Shown: positions 38,339 to 47,201, counted from the stretch's first letter. The stretch is DNA of 64,000 nucleotides from Companilactobacillus alimentarius DSM 20249 (GCF_002849895.1 NZ_CP018867.1:1798001-1862000), one strand, 5' to 3'. Program-made: numbers and translations. Notes: generated by a model from the letters alone, not told the origin.

Positions 38339-39106
38339 ATGGGAGATTTCGATGAAAAAGATGTTGTGACTCTCTGTGGTCAAATTGGCACAGTACTTTT
38401 GGAAAATGGTGCTGAAACGTCTCGAGTAGAGAATACAGTTGAATATATTGGGCGAGCCGTAAATATGCCAGTGATTTGTCACGCTACCATGACTGGTATT
38501 TTTGTCAGCTCCGAAAAAACAGCGACGACTAGGATATTTAAAGTACGTGTAGGAGATTTTAATTTACAAAAAGTTGATAAGATAAATACTCTTTCTCGAA
38601 AGTTCTCACAACATGAATTGACTTTCTCTGAGTTAAAAAATGCCGTGGTAGAAGTTGAATATGACACCTCTGATTTTACTTGGTGGCAGAAATGGTTAGG
38701 AGCGGGGTTAGTCTCAGTTGCACCGATGTTACTCTTTAAGGCTACTTGGTTTGATCTCTTTTTATCGTTTTTTGTTTGGATCATGGGTTATGTTATGACG
38801 CAATTTGTAGGGAAGCATTCCAAAATACCTTATATTTCTGTGGCGGTCGGTGGTTTGACTATTAGTATTCTGGCTCATGTTCTAGCAATTTCAGGAATAG
38901 CTACTAGTGCTAATAGTATTATCATTAGTTCCTTAATGCCTTTAGTGCCAGGTGTTCCCATGACCAACTCTTTGCGAGAGATAATTGAGCGAAATACCAT
39001 TTCAGGATTAGTTAGAGCGACTGACGCTATCATGGCAGGAATTTCAATTGGTAGTGGCGTGGTAATCGGTCAAATTTTGATTAAAGCAATTGTGGGAGGA
39101 ATGTAA
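38339..39106 (+). CDS. ThrE-like exporter, N-terminal part (DUF1212 type)
   Basis: The 255-residue protein has a cytoplasmic first domain with LLENGAETSRVENTVEYIGRA and HATMTGIFVS (about 17-60), conserved in the ThrE/DUF1212 family, and then five membrane helices from about 118. MPLVPGVPMTNSLREII is the characteristic loop. Together with the next gene it forms a split ThrE, an exporter of threonine/serine-type amino acids. TAAGGAG precedes the ATG. Confidence 0.88.
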   Translation: MGDFDEKDVVTLCGQIGTVLLENGAETSRVENTVEYIGRAVNMPVICHATMTGIFVSSEKTATTRIFKVRVGDFNLQKVDKINTLSRKFSQHELTFSELKNAVVEVEYDTSDFTWWQKWLGAGLVSVAPMLLFKATWFDLFLSFFVWIMGYVMTQFVGKHSKIPYISVAVGGLTISILAHVLAISGIATSANSIIISSLMPLVPGVPMTNSLREIIERNTISGLVRATDAIMAGISIGSGVVIGQILIKAIVGGM

Positions 39107-39107
39107 A

Positions 39108-39590
39108 ATGCAGATTTTATTAGGTTTTGTTTTTGGGTTCCTTTCCAGTGTGGGCTTTGGAATCATTACTAATAATCCGAAGAGAACCTTAATACCAGCT
39201 GGTTTGATTGGCGCAATTGCTTGGGTCGTTTATATAATCACTGGTTGGTACACTCATGGTGTTATTATGCCTAATCTTTTAGCGGCAATAGTAATAGGGC
39301 TGCTGGGAAATTTTGCGGCCATTTTAGTTAGGGCGCCAGTAAATATTTTTTATGTACCATGTTTGGTTTCTTTAGTCCCCGAAATTATTATCTATAATAG
39401 TATGAAAAATTTTACCTTAGGATATGATGGCTTAGCTGCTCATGGCTTAATTAAGGCAGTGACCGTAGGGATGTCATTAGCTATTGGTTTTGTGATAGCT
39501 GAAGCTATAGCTAGTAAAGTTTATCCACCATTTAAAAAGTATTTGGAGAAAAGAAGGACAAGAATAAGGCGTAACAAACGTTTAGATTGA
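39108..39590 (+). CDS. ThrE-like exporter, C-terminal part (DUF3815 type)
   Basis: The 160-residue protein has four to five helices and the motif PVNIFYVPCLVSLVPEIIIYNSMK, matching the second half of ThrE. I chose the ATG at 39108, which has GGGAGGA 8 bases upstream inside the end of the previous gene; the frame from 39090 reads through that site. The two parts act together. Confidence 0.87.
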   Translation: MQILLGFVFGFLSSVGFGIITNNPKRTLIPAGLIGAIAWVVYIITGWYTHGVIMPNLLAAIVIGLLGNFAAILVRAPVNIFYVPCLVSLVPEIIIYNSMKNFTLGYDGLAAHGLIKAVTVGMSLAIGFVIAEAIASKVYPPFKKYLEKRRTRIRRNKRLD

Positions 39591-39596
39591 GCATTA

Positions 39597-39654
39597 AACC
39601 CCAAAGAGCTCGATAATCAGAATATGATTACCGAGCTCTTTGGGGTTGTTTTTT
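39597..39654. terminator. Strong bidirectional terminator
   Basis: A 16-bp GC-rich stem (AACCCCAAAGAGCTCG with its complement) is followed by TTGTTTTTT. It separates the ThrE genes from the convergent Gls24 operon. Confidence 0.9.
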
Positions 39655-39655
39655 A

Positions 39656-40099
39656 CTATTCTTCTTTGTTGTCGTCGTTATTGTCATTTTTCTTACTGTT
39701 TTGTTGTTTACTCCATTCGGAGTGAGTCATTAAGTCATCAACATTTAATGTGATCTTATCGACTTCTTTACCAGTCATTTCTTTTACTGAGCGAGCAACG
39801 CTATTAACGACTCTATCAAAGATTTGTGGGGCTGATTTTCCATATTCTAAAATAGCCTTCAATTCAAATGATAATTTATCGTCCTCATTTTCTACATCAA
39901 CGCCCTTAGTAGGATTGTCAACGAATCTGTCAGTTAAATTACTGATAGCACCGCCACTTAGTGATAAAACACCATCAATCGAGTGGGCTGTTTGACTAGC
40001 AATTTTTTCTAAAACCTTATCTGAGAAATTCAATTCCTTTTGAACTGACTTCGCTTGTGAACCTTGTGAGTTTTGTGAGTTTGTTTGTGAATTAACCAT
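39656..40099 (-). CDS. Asp23/Gls24 family envelope stress protein (second copy)
   Basis: The 147-residue protein has the Gls24 domain (about 25-115): FSDKVLEKIASQTAHSIDGVLSLSGG, LKAILEYGKSAPQIFDRVVNSVARSVKEMTGKEVDKITLNVDDLM. N-terminal Gln/Ser-rich and C-terminal Asn/Asp-rich tails are disordered. Asp23 proteins gather at the membrane through AmaP, whose gene lies upstream in the same operon. It differs from the first copy by its long tails. Confidence 0.92.
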   Translation of the reverse strand: MVNSQTNSQNSQGSQAKSVQKELNFSDKVLEKIASQTAHSIDGVLSLSGGAISNLTDRFVDNPTKGVDVENEDDKLSFELKAILEYGKSAPQIFDRVVNSVARSVKEMTGKEVDKITLNVDDLMTHSEWSKQQNSKKNDNNDDNKEE

Positions 40100-40116
40100 T
40101 TTAAATTACCCCTATT

Positions 40117-40530
40117 CTAATTGACACGATTATTATCGTTAGATTTGTTTTGTCTTTGCCATTCTTTTTTAGTCATAACGTCACTAATGTAGACATTAAT
40201 TTCGATGACTTTCAAACCAGTCATACTTTCAATTGCGGCGCTTACTTCTTGAAGAATATTTTCAAAGACCCGGTGAGCGTCTTTGCCATATTCAAGAATA
40301 ATTTCCAAGTCCAGAGCAGTTTGTTTCTCACCAACGTCAACGTCAATACCTTTGGTAATGTCGTTTTTACTACGAATCTTGTCGGCAAGATTGTCGAAAA
40401 CATTCCCATTCATGGAGAGAATTCCATCAATATCTTGGATCGCCATGCCAGCTATTTTGGCAATCACGTCTTCATTAAATTTTAATTTGCTGTTTTTCAT
40501 CAAATCAACGTTCAATTGTTGTGCTGTCAT
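40117..40530 (-). CDS. Asp23/Gls24 family envelope stress protein (first copy)
   Basis: The 137-residue protein (LKFNEDVIAKIAGMAIQDIDGILSMNGN, LEIILEYGKDAHRVFENILQEVSAAIESMTGLKVIEINVYISDVM) is the core form of the family. It starts 3 bases after the DUF2273 gene, so translation is coupled. It may form mixed assemblies with the second copy. Confidence 0.92.
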   Translation of the reverse strand: MTAQQLNVDLMKNSKLKFNEDVIAKIAGMAIQDIDGILSMNGNVFDNLADKIRSKNDITKGIDVDVGEKQTALDLEIILEYGKDAHRVFENILQEVSAAIESMTGLKVIEINVYISDVMTKKEWQRQNKSNDNNRVN

Positions 40531-40533
40531 GAG

Positions 40534-40728
40534 TTACTCCTTTATTTGTAAAATTTTGGTGATCCTTGTACGTAGATCACTCTTGTCTTTAGAAGAACCT
40601 GTCACGGTGGCGACTAAATATCCAACCATCCCGGCTAGTACTACTAATAATAAGTTTCCAAAGCCTAAGACGATCCAGATAATAACTAAGACGCTTCCGA
40701 TAATAGAACCGATTATGCCTCTTTTCAT
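40534..40728 (-). CDS. DUF2273 small membrane protein
   Basis: The 64-residue protein has two helices (about 5-21 and 23-42; RGIIGSIIGSVLVIIWIVLGFGNLLLVVLAGMVGYLVA) and a charged tail. This protein regularly lies between amaP and asp23 genes. It is probably a second membrane partner of the Gls24 proteins. Confidence 0.88.
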   Translation of the reverse strand: MKRGIIGSIIGSVLVIIWIVLGFGNLLLVVLAGMVGYLVATVTGSSKDKSDLRTRITKILQIKE

Positions 40729-40738
40729 AATATTATCC

Positions 40739-41284
40739 TCACACTACTTTGACTTTTTCGTTATTTAGATTAGGTTTCAAATCAACCGTTGTCTTCTTAA
40801 TAGGAATACTTAGGTGTTGTGAAAGTTGTTCATTAGCAATCCGTTTGATCTGTTCGCCTTGTTGTTTCAAGTTTTGACTTTCGCTACTGAGAGCTGAGAT
40901 GAACATCTTTGCCTGACGATTTTTACCTAAAATTTTTAGGTCGACATCAACTTTGGTAAGTGATGGGATTTCCCGAACTTTTCTCGTAATAATTTTTTCA
41001 ATAGAATCTTTAGAAATACGTAATTTTCCATTGGAAGAATTAAAACTAACCTCTTGATGTTTCGTCGGAACGAAGATGGCATACATCATTAAAACTATGA
41101 AAACGATTGCCGAGATAATCGCAAAGACTAAAGCTGTGTAGAAGAAGAAATCTCGTGAGATTGGTAAGCTATTAGTCCAATTGATTACTGGTACTAACGG
41201 ATATGTTAAAGCAACAAACCATAAAACCTGAAGCAATCCTAAGATAGATGCAACTATGAGAATACCTTTCGATATTTTTTTCAT
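40739..41284 (-). CDS. amaP: AmaP, membrane anchor of the Asp23/Gls24 proteins
   Basis: The 181-residue protein has two helices (about 8-28 and 50-72, ending AIFVPTKHQ) and then a cytoplasmic domain of AmaP type (SNGKLRISKDSIEKIITRKVREIPSLTKVDVDLKI). AmaP ties Asp23 to the membrane in Staphylococcus. It is the second gene of the operon, 10 bases after the GlsB-like gene. Confidence 0.88.
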   Translation of the reverse strand: MKKISKGILIVASILGLLQVLWFVALTYPLVPVINWTNSLPISRDFFFYTALVFAIISAIVFIVLMMYAIFVPTKHQEVSFNSSNGKLRISKDSIEKIITRKVREIPSLTKVDVDLKILGKNRQAKMFISALSSESQNLKQQGEQIKRIANEQLSQHLSIPIKKTTVDLKPNLNNEKVKVV

Positions 41285-41293
41285 AATTTTTAC

Positions 41294-41551
41294 CTACGCT
41301 CTTTTATTTATGCTGCTGAAGATCCAAGTGGTTAAGAGTACTACGATCACGGCTCCGATGATAGCTGGAACAATTGCCATACCGGCAATGTTTGGTCCCC
41401 AAGCTCCAAAGATACTTTCACCAAGCCAAGCTCCGATTAGTCCTCCAACGATATTACCGATCCACCCCCAAGGCATGTCTCGATTGATAATCATACTAGC
41501 TACGGCCCCGATTACGGCACCAACTATAATAACCCACAATGCATGTAACAT
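41294..41551 (-). CDS. GlsB/YeaQ/YmgE family stress-response membrane protein
   Basis: The 85-residue protein has three helices rich in Gly (IIVGAVIGAVASMIINRDMPWGWIGNIVGGLIGAWLGE), typical of transglycosylase-associated (YeaQ) proteins. The ATG at 41551 follows GAAGGG by 10 bases and gives the usual length; the frame reaches 41569. It is the first gene of the operon. A possible promoter (TAGACA, 18-base spacer, TAATAT) lies at 41604-41633 on the minus strand. Confidence 0.88.
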   Translation of the reverse strand: MLHALWVIIVGAVIGAVASMIINRDMPWGWIGNIVGGLIGAWLGESIFGAWGPNIAGMAIVPAIIGAVIVVLLTTWIFSSINKRA

Positions 41552-41696
41552 ATTAACCATTCCCTTCATCCAAGAAATTAATATTTCTTTTATTTATAAA
41601 TCTATATTAAAAAAATTCTGGTAACTTTGTCTAGTAATAACTAATCAAAACTATAAAAAAAATATAATAAGCAAATTTAAGTTAATTAAATAAAAC

Positions 41697-41710
41697 TTGA
41701 TGACTATCAA
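41697..41710 (+). promoter_or_regulatory. FNR/FLP-type operator
   Basis: TTGATGACTATCAA is a perfect TTGAT-N4-ATCAA box, 96 bases upstream of the P-type ATPase gene. The operon ends with an FNR-like regulator whose recognition helix reads ETISR, the residues that read this half-site in FNR. Autoregulation is therefore likely. The box also lies upstream of the divergent GlsB-AmaP-Gls24 operon. Confidence 0.75.
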
Positions 41711-41805
41711 TTTTTTATACGGCACTTGCTATTAGAATAGGTCTTGTAAGTTAAGTCAGTGAGTTACATGACTTTGATAAATGATAATTAAGTGGGGTAA
41801 TTGAA

Positions 41806-43707
41806 ATGATTAAATTAAATGTTTGGATCACGAAACACCAAAATAAAATCACAGCTTCAATTGCTATTCTTATTGCGTTGAGTTTGATTTCAGAATTTCT
41901 ACTCAAACTACCAACGCTTGGAACGGCAATGATGATTGTTGCAAGTATTATTGGGGCAATCCCGGTGGCACTGCATGCGATATCAGCTTTGCAGAATAAA
42001 GTAATCAGTATCGAATTATTAGTGACAATTGCCGTTATCGGTGCTTTTATTATTGGCGAATATGAAGAATCAGCTGTTGTTACTTTTCTATTTCTCTTTG
42101 GTAATTTCTTGGAACAAAAGACTTTGGAGAAGACACGTTCTTCAGTGAAGAGTTTGACAAAAATGGCACCAACCACCGCTGAACTAGTTAATGAAGATGG
42201 TAAGACTGAAACAGTCGATGTTGATGATTTGGATGAAGGGGATCATGTTCTAGTTAAGCCTGGTGGTCAAATTCCCGTTGATGGCAAGATTATTGCTGGA
42301 ACAGGTTATATGAATGAGGCTTCAATTACTGGTGAATCAACTCCAGTTGAAAAGGGACTCGGAGATCAGGTTTTTGCCGGTTCAATCACAGATAATGGAA
42401 CAATTACGATTGAAACAACTTCTGTTGGTGAAGATACTACCTTTGGTAAAATTATTGAATTAGTTGAAGAAGCACAAGATAGTCAATCACCCGCTGCACG
42501 TTTTATTGATAAATTTGCGACATATTACACACCAGCTGTTTTAATCATTGGAATCTTAGTTTGGGCTATTACTCAAGACTTTGCACTAGCAATCACAGTG
42601 TTAGTTTTGGGATGCCCTGGTGCTTTGGTTATCGGTGCGCCAGTTTCTAACGTAGCCGGAATCGGTAATGGTGCTAAGAATGGTATCTTGATGAAGGGTG
42701 GAAATGCTGTTAATACATTCTCACACGTTGATACTTTGGTACTTGATAAGACTGGTACTTTGACGACTGGCAAGATGTCAGTTACAGAAGTAACCAACTT
42801 TGGTAAGAATAAGAATGAAATGATGGCTTTGCTTTCTGGCGTTGAACAGACTTCTGATCATCCATTGGGACAAGCAATTGTTAAGTACGCTAATGATCTC
42901 GGTGTAACAGATACTCCTAAATTGCCAGAACTCGATACAGTTAAAGGGCAAGGCTTAGTTGGCCAAAACGAAGACTTCAAGATTCTTGTCGGTAACGAAC
43001 GTCTTATGAAAGCTAATGATATTAAGATTTCTGCTGCACAAAGAAAAGCTATCGACAGTCGGATGAATGATGGTGATTCAGTCGTTTTAATGGCAATCAA
43101 TGGTGAATTACGTCTCGTCGTGGGTGTTAATGATCAATTGAGATCAGATGCTCGTGAAGGTTTACAAGCTTTAAAGGATGCCGGTTTGAAGAGAATCGTC
43201 ATGTTGACCGGTGACAACAAGGTGGCTGCTCAAAGAGTTGCCGACAGATTGCCAATTGATGAAGTTCATGCTGAACTATTACCTGAGGACAAAGTTGAAT
43301 TTGTAAAGAAATTCAAACAACAGGGTAGTACCGTAGCCTTTGTTGGTGATGGAATCAATGATTCACCATCCCTTGCTACTGCTGATATTGGTATTGGAAT
43401 GGGTAGTGGAACTGATGTTGCGATTGAAACATCTGATATTATCCTAGTTAAATCAAGTTTTGACGCTTTGGCACATGCTTATAAGTTATCGAAAAAGACC
43501 GTTGCCAATACGAAGGAAAATATCATTATTGCGGTAGGAACAGTTGCTCTATTGTTGCTTGGCTTAGTTGTCGGAGTAATTCATATGGGTAGTGGAATGT
43601 TTGTCCATGAAATAAGTATTTTAGTCGTTATCTTCAATGCGATGAGATTAATTAGAAATAAATCTAAAAAACTTGATACAAATCAAGTTCTTAAAACAGC
43701 AAACTAA
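41806..43707 (+). CDS. P1B-type heavy-metal-transporting ATPase with a CPG motif
   Basis: The 633-residue pump has the phosphatase motif TGES, the metal-site motif CPG (Cys 270) in GCPGALVIGAPVSN, the phosphorylation site DKTGT (Asp 314), SDHPLG (P1B-specific HP), TGDN and GDGINDSP. It lacks an N-terminal metal-binding domain; a separate HMA protein follows. The usual CPC/SPC is replaced by CPG, and the last helix carries HEISILVV, resembling the HEG(G/S)T of Fe/Zn/Co (P1B-4) pumps. The metal is uncertain (Fe, Zn or Cu). Linkage to dps and a redox regulator favours iron or copper stress. Confidence 0.88.
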   Translation: MIKLNVWITKHQNKITASIAILIALSLISEFLLKLPTLGTAMMIVASIIGAIPVALHAISALQNKVISIELLVTIAVIGAFIIGEYEESAVVTFLFLFGNFLEQKTLEKTRSSVKSLTKMAPTTAELVNEDGKTETVDVDDLDEGDHVLVKPGGQIPVDGKIIAGTGYMNEASITGESTPVEKGLGDQVFAGSITDNGTITIETTSVGEDTTFGKIIELVEEAQDSQSPAARFIDKFATYYTPAVLIIGILVWAITQDFALAITVLVLGCPGALVIGAPVSNVAGIGNGAKNGILMKGGNAVNTFSHVDTLVLDKTGTLTTGKMSVTEVTNFGKNKNEMMALLSGVEQTSDHPLGQAIVKYANDLGVTDTPKLPELDTVKGQGLVGQNEDFKILVGNERLMKANDIKISAAQRKAIDSRMNDGDSVVLMAINGELRLVVGVNDQLRSDAREGLQALKDAGLKRIVMLTGDNKVAAQRVADRLPIDEVHAELLPEDKVEFVKKFKQQGSTVAFVGDGINDSPSLATADIGIGMGSGTDVAIETSDIILVKSSFDALAHAYKLSKKTVANTKENIIIAVGTVALLLLGLVVGVIHMGSGMFVHEISILVVIFNAMRLIRNKSKKLDTNQVLKTAN

Positions 43708-43755
43708 GTAAGATAGTATTTGTAAGTTAGATAAAAGCAAATGGAGGAATCAATT

Positions 43756-43986
43756 ATGGCAAAAGCAATTTTACAATTAGGTGAATTAACATGCCCATCA
43801 TGTTTAACAAAGATTCAAAAGGGTGTTGAAAACCAAGATGGCGTTTCAAATGTCAAGGTTCTCTTCAACGCTGGAAAAGTTAGAGCAGATTTTGATGAGG
43901 ATACAACTTCCGCAGATAAAATTTCTGATGTAATTAAAGATTTAGGCTATGAAGTTAAAAAAGTTAAAGTTAAGGAGACTAAGTAA
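43756..43986 (+). CDS. Heavy-metal-associated (HMA) domain protein, metallochaperone-like
   Basis: The 76-residue protein has a ferredoxin-like HMA fold with the metal motif CPSC (LTCPSCLTKIQKGV) and a DLGYEVKKVKV end. GGAGG lies 8 bases before the ATG at 43756. It probably hands metal to the P-type ATPase upstream, which lacks such a domain. The stop overlaps the dps start by one base. Confidence 0.88.
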   Translation: MAKAILQLGELTCPSCLTKIQKGVENQDGVSNVKVLFNAGKVRADFDEDTTSADKISDVIKDLGYEVKKVKVKETK

Positions 43987-44540
43987 TGGCAAAATTAACA
44001 ATTGATGAAAAGTTTGCAGCAGAACAAAAGCAAGCTGACGCAGATCACCACAAACCAACCGCAGGGGCAATGACAGGACATATCGTCTCTAATCATTTCT
44101 TATTGAATATCAAGTTGCACCAAATCAAATGGTTCGTTAAAGGCGCAAACGCTGAGAACTATAAGGCTGTTTTGAATCAAACAATTGACGAAAACAATGC
44201 TTGGTATGATAAGATTGCTGATGAATTATTAGATGAGGGCGAATTGCCACCATCAACTATGAAAGAATATACTGAATATTCCATGCTTGAAGAAGACGGC
44301 AAGAACAAGTACATGAAGGCAGAAGACATGCTACAAACAGTCGTAGATGACTTTAGTACTGACAATATGTTCGTAACTCGTGCTATCAAGTTGGCTGAAA
44401 ATGAAGATCGTCCATTCATGGCACAAGTTCTAGTACAATTACTTGGCTTCAATAATCACCAAATCAGAATCTATCAAGCACTACTTGGCAAATCAGCTAA
44501 GGAAGGCTTTGAAGAAGAGGATGACGAAGACTTCGATTAA
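43986..44540 (+). CDS. dps: Dps-like ferritin-family protein
   Basis: The 184-residue protein has the four-helix Dps plan: NHFLLNIKLHQIKWFVKGANAENYKAVLNQTIDENNAWYDKIADELLDEGELPPSTMKEY, with the HQ..W and D-E..D..AE..-type ferroxidase positions at the dimer interface, and an acidic tail (EEEDDEDFD). Dps proteins oxidise Fe(II) and store it, protecting DNA. The helix with NENEDRP instead of a basic tail gives no direct DNA-binding hint. It is the third gene of the metal/redox operon. Confidence 0.85.
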   Translation: MAKLTIDEKFAAEQKQADADHHKPTAGAMTGHIVSNHFLLNIKLHQIKWFVKGANAENYKAVLNQTIDENNAWYDKIADELLDEGELPPSTMKEYTEYSMLEEDGKNKYMKAEDMLQTVVDDFSTDNMFVTRAIKLAENEDRPFMAQVLVQLLGFNNHQIRIYQALLGKSAKEGFEEEDDEDFD

Positions 44541-44553
44541 GGAGAGATAATTA

Positions 44554-45240
44554 ATGGCAAAGTTAGCGCATGACCATACGGCAGAAGATTGTGTCGAGTT
44601 GGTCCCAATTTTTAAAACCCTATCGCAAAAGGATATTGAAACTGTGGCAACTCTAGTAACGCATCACCATTATAAAAATGGCGAATACATCTTTTCCGCT
44701 GGGGATGTTGCTGATTCGTTAGTTATCGTGGCTCACGGACAGGCAAAAGTTTTCCAAATGTCAGCGAGTGGGAAAGAACAAATGTTACGTGTCTTGCAGA
44801 CTGGTGATTTCGATGGAGAGGCAGCCTTGTTCTCTGATGCTGAACATAGCAATTTTTCACAAGCATTAATGGATACCGATGTTTGTCAGATTTCTAGAAC
44901 AGATTTCCAAAAATTGATGCAAGAATCCCCGGCATTGGCAGTAAATATGGTCAATGCCCTAGGTCGAAGAATCGTCCAGTTGGAGCAACAAACTGCTGAA
45001 GTTACTACTTCCAGTGTTGAAAGCCGATTGGCAAATTACTTGTTGGAAACAAGTGCCGGTTTGGATGAAGAAGTTTTCACCTTACCACTTAAGAAAAAAG
45101 ATATTGCAACATACCTAGGAACGACCCCTGAGACAATCAGTCGGAAGTTAACACTTTTAGTTAAGCAAGGTATGATTGAAAAGATTAGTAATAATAAATT
45201 TAAAATTTTAGATGAAGACAGGCTGATGATGATAGACTAG
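44554..45240 (+). CDS. flp: Crp/Fnr-family regulator, FLP type
   Basis: The 228-residue regulator has a cyclic-nucleotide-binding-like domain (about 15-130), a dimer helix (about 133-150) and a winged helix (about 175-225) with KKKDIATYLGTTPETISRKL; ETISR is the FNR recognition motif. It has only two cysteines, Cys 13 and Cys 111, a spacing close to the redox pair described for FLP of Lactobacillus casei, and no [4Fe-4S] Cys cluster. A disulfide switch is therefore the likely signal. It probably binds the box at 41697-41710 upstream of its own operon. Confidence 0.85.
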   Translation: MAKLAHDHTAEDCVELVPIFKTLSQKDIETVATLVTHHHYKNGEYIFSAGDVADSLVIVAHGQAKVFQMSASGKEQMLRVLQTGDFDGEAALFSDAEHSNFSQALMDTDVCQISRTDFQKLMQESPALAVNMVNALGRRIVQLEQQTAEVTTSSVESRLANYLLETSAGLDEEVFTLPLKKKDIATYLGTTPETISRKLTLLVKQGMIEKISNNKFKILDEDRLMMID

Positions 45241-45263
45241 AGCCGTTTATATCTAAGTTATAA

Positions 45264-45320
45264 AAAGCAAAAAGACACCAAGTATCTCGAATAGAAGATA
45301 TTTGGTGTCTTTTTTGCTTT
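45264..45320 (+). terminator. Rho-independent terminator of the metal/redox operon
   Basis: A long stem (AAAAAGACACCAAGTATCT with its complement, loop CGAATAGA) is followed by six T. Confidence 0.9.
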
Positions 45321-45420
45321 ATTCTAATATAATTCTAATTTAAAATATTTTGATTATTTGAAAGAAAATACTATTGGAATAATAATTATACTCAAAAGAA
45401 GAAACAAATAAAGGGTTTAT

Positions 45421-45435
45421 TTTTTTTTTTTTTTT
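45421..45435. repeat. Homopolymer tract of 15 T
   Basis: An uninterrupted T run lies 62 bases upstream of the ABC exporter gene, in a region otherwise AT-rich. Such tracts change length easily and can alter promoter spacing. Confidence 0.8.
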
Positions 45436-45496
45436 GAACTAATATTAAATATAAATTAGAACATTAAAAAATATTAAGAAAGAAGCCGTAGTACAA

Positions 45497-47110
45497 ATGA
45501 TAAAGAAAATGATTAAGAAACATCCAATTTTAATCTTGTTAGTAACTTTTCTAACAATTTCAACCAATGCACTGGAAACTGTTGCTAATTTGATACTTGT
45601 TTATGCAATAGATACTATCATTGATCGTAAAGTAAAACTTTTCTTGACGTTACTGGCAATAATGATTTTAGGATATTTAATCCATTGGGTAACTGGTTAT
45701 TATACTCGAGTTCTCGAAGAAAAATTGATCCAAAAAGAGAATCATGATATACGGCAAAAATATATGGAAAATCAGATGTCCACGGCTTTAGAAAACGACT
45801 TAGATTCCGATAAGATGATTAATGTGGTCACTAATGATGTTCTGTTGTTCGACCAACAATACTTAAAGGGATTTTACGAATTATTCAATTGTATCTTCGG
45901 TATCGTTTTTTCAGCGATTGCTTTGGTTTACTTACATTGGTCACTTTTGCTTCTATCAATCGTGATGACAGTTTGTTTGTTGCTAGTCCCTAAAATCGTT
46001 GGTAAGAGATTAAGAACCACAACGAAGAATATTTCTAATAATAATGACGAACTGTTGAAGAAGTTAAATGATTGGACTAAAGGATACAAGGATTTATTGT
46101 GGAATGGTGCGCTTTTCCAACTGTGGAATCAAACTCGGCACCAGTTTCACAAATTGGAGAATTCGTATGTTGATCAAAAAAAGGCACAACAGACTGCGGC
46201 CCAATTAGGAGCTTTTATAAATATAGTGGCACAAGCTGCAATAATTGCATTAGCTGGTTATTTAGCAATCAAAAGTATAGTTTCTATTGGTGTTGTAATG
46301 AGTGCCGGTAATCTAGCTTTTCAGTTGTTTGGGTCAGTTTCTGTAGCAACAGATAGCATTATTCTTTTACAATCTGGATCTTCAATCAAAGATAAAATTG
46401 AGTCATTAACAAAAGACATTCACGTCAATGATTCCGAAAAGAAACAAAATCAAAGTGCCTTGGATGATGTTAAAAAGATTGAATTGAGTAATTTATCTTA
46501 TACATATAAGAATGGCACACGAATAGCATATCCTGATATTAAGATAGATAAAGGAGATAAGGTCGTAATAACTGGACCAAGTGGAAGCGGAAAAACAACG
46601 CTCATAAACCTTTTGACCGGACGAATGAACAATTATAATGGTTCATTAAAATTGAATGATATTGAGTATTCTAATTTTAATAAAATTTCATTTTTAAAAG
46701 TATTCGGGATACAGCCTCAAAAATATCATATATTCAACGATACTATTTCACGAAATATTACCTTGTCCAATGGAAATTACAATCAAGAACAAATAGATAG
46801 AGCAATTCAAAAAGCACAGTTGACACAAAAAGTATCGACCTTGCCTAAAGGGTTAGACACATTGATTAGTTCTGGAAGCGAAACTTTATCTGGTGGTGAA
46901 CTACAGCGGGTATCTTTGGCAAGATTCTTTATAAGAAAGCGTCCAGTTCTAATAGTTGATGAAGGGACCTCTGCCTTGGATAAAAAGAATGCTGAAAAAG
47001 TAATGGACGTACTAGTTAAGAATAAAGAATTAACATTATTCGTAATTACACACAGCATTGATCAAAGCATACTTAGATTATTTAATAAGCAAATTGATCT
47101 TTCAGAATAA
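45497..47110 (+). CDS. ABC exporter, fused membrane and ATPase domains
   Basis: The 537-residue half-transporter has six helices (1 to about 300) and an ATPase domain: Walker A GPSGSGKTT (about 359-367), signature LSGGELQRVSLARF, Walker B VLIVDEGTSALD and the THSID switch histidine. It probably works as a homodimer, since no partner lies adjacent. It resembles bacteriocin/peptide or lipid exporters; the substrate is unknown. The ribosome site is weak (AAGAAAGAAG). It lies alone between two regulons. Confidence 0.85.
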   Translation: MIKKMIKKHPILILLVTFLTISTNALETVANLILVYAIDTIIDRKVKLFLTLLAIMILGYLIHWVTGYYTRVLEEKLIQKENHDIRQKYMENQMSTALENDLDSDKMINVVTNDVLLFDQQYLKGFYELFNCIFGIVFSAIALVYLHWSLLLLSIVMTVCLLLVPKIVGKRLRTTTKNISNNNDELLKKLNDWTKGYKDLLWNGALFQLWNQTRHQFHKLENSYVDQKKAQQTAAQLGAFINIVAQAAIIALAGYLAIKSIVSIGVVMSAGNLAFQLFGSVSVATDSIILLQSGSSIKDKIESLTKDIHVNDSEKKQNQSALDDVKKIELSNLSYTYKNGTRIAYPDIKIDKGDKVVITGPSGSGKTTLINLLTGRMNNYNGSLKLNDIEYSNFNKISFLKVFGIQPQKYHIFNDTISRNITLSNGNYNQEQIDRAIQKAQLTQKVSTLPKGLDTLISSGSETLSGGELQRVSLARFFIRKRPVLIVDEGTSALDKKNAEKVMDVLVKNKELTLFVITHSIDQSILRLFNKQIDLSE

Positions 47111-47185
47111 ATTAATGTAGAGGTACTATTCGATTAGAAATCACTTATTAGAATTACTTTGGCTTTTTTAGTGATTTTAAGTAAT

Positions 47186-47201
47186 AGTTGTCCGTACCAA
47201 T
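47186..47201 (+). promoter_or_regulatory. AraR operator upstream of araR
   Basis: AGTTGTCCGTACCAAT fits the AraR box ATTTGTnCGTACAAAT at 13 of 15 fixed positions. It lies 59 bases before the araR start and indicates autorepression. Confidence 0.65.

Noticed and set aside
47137..47178. Terminator after the ABC exporter gene
   Set aside because: An 8-bp AAATCACT/AGTGATTT pair exists, but the loop is long and the T run lies inside it, so it is not listed as a terminator.
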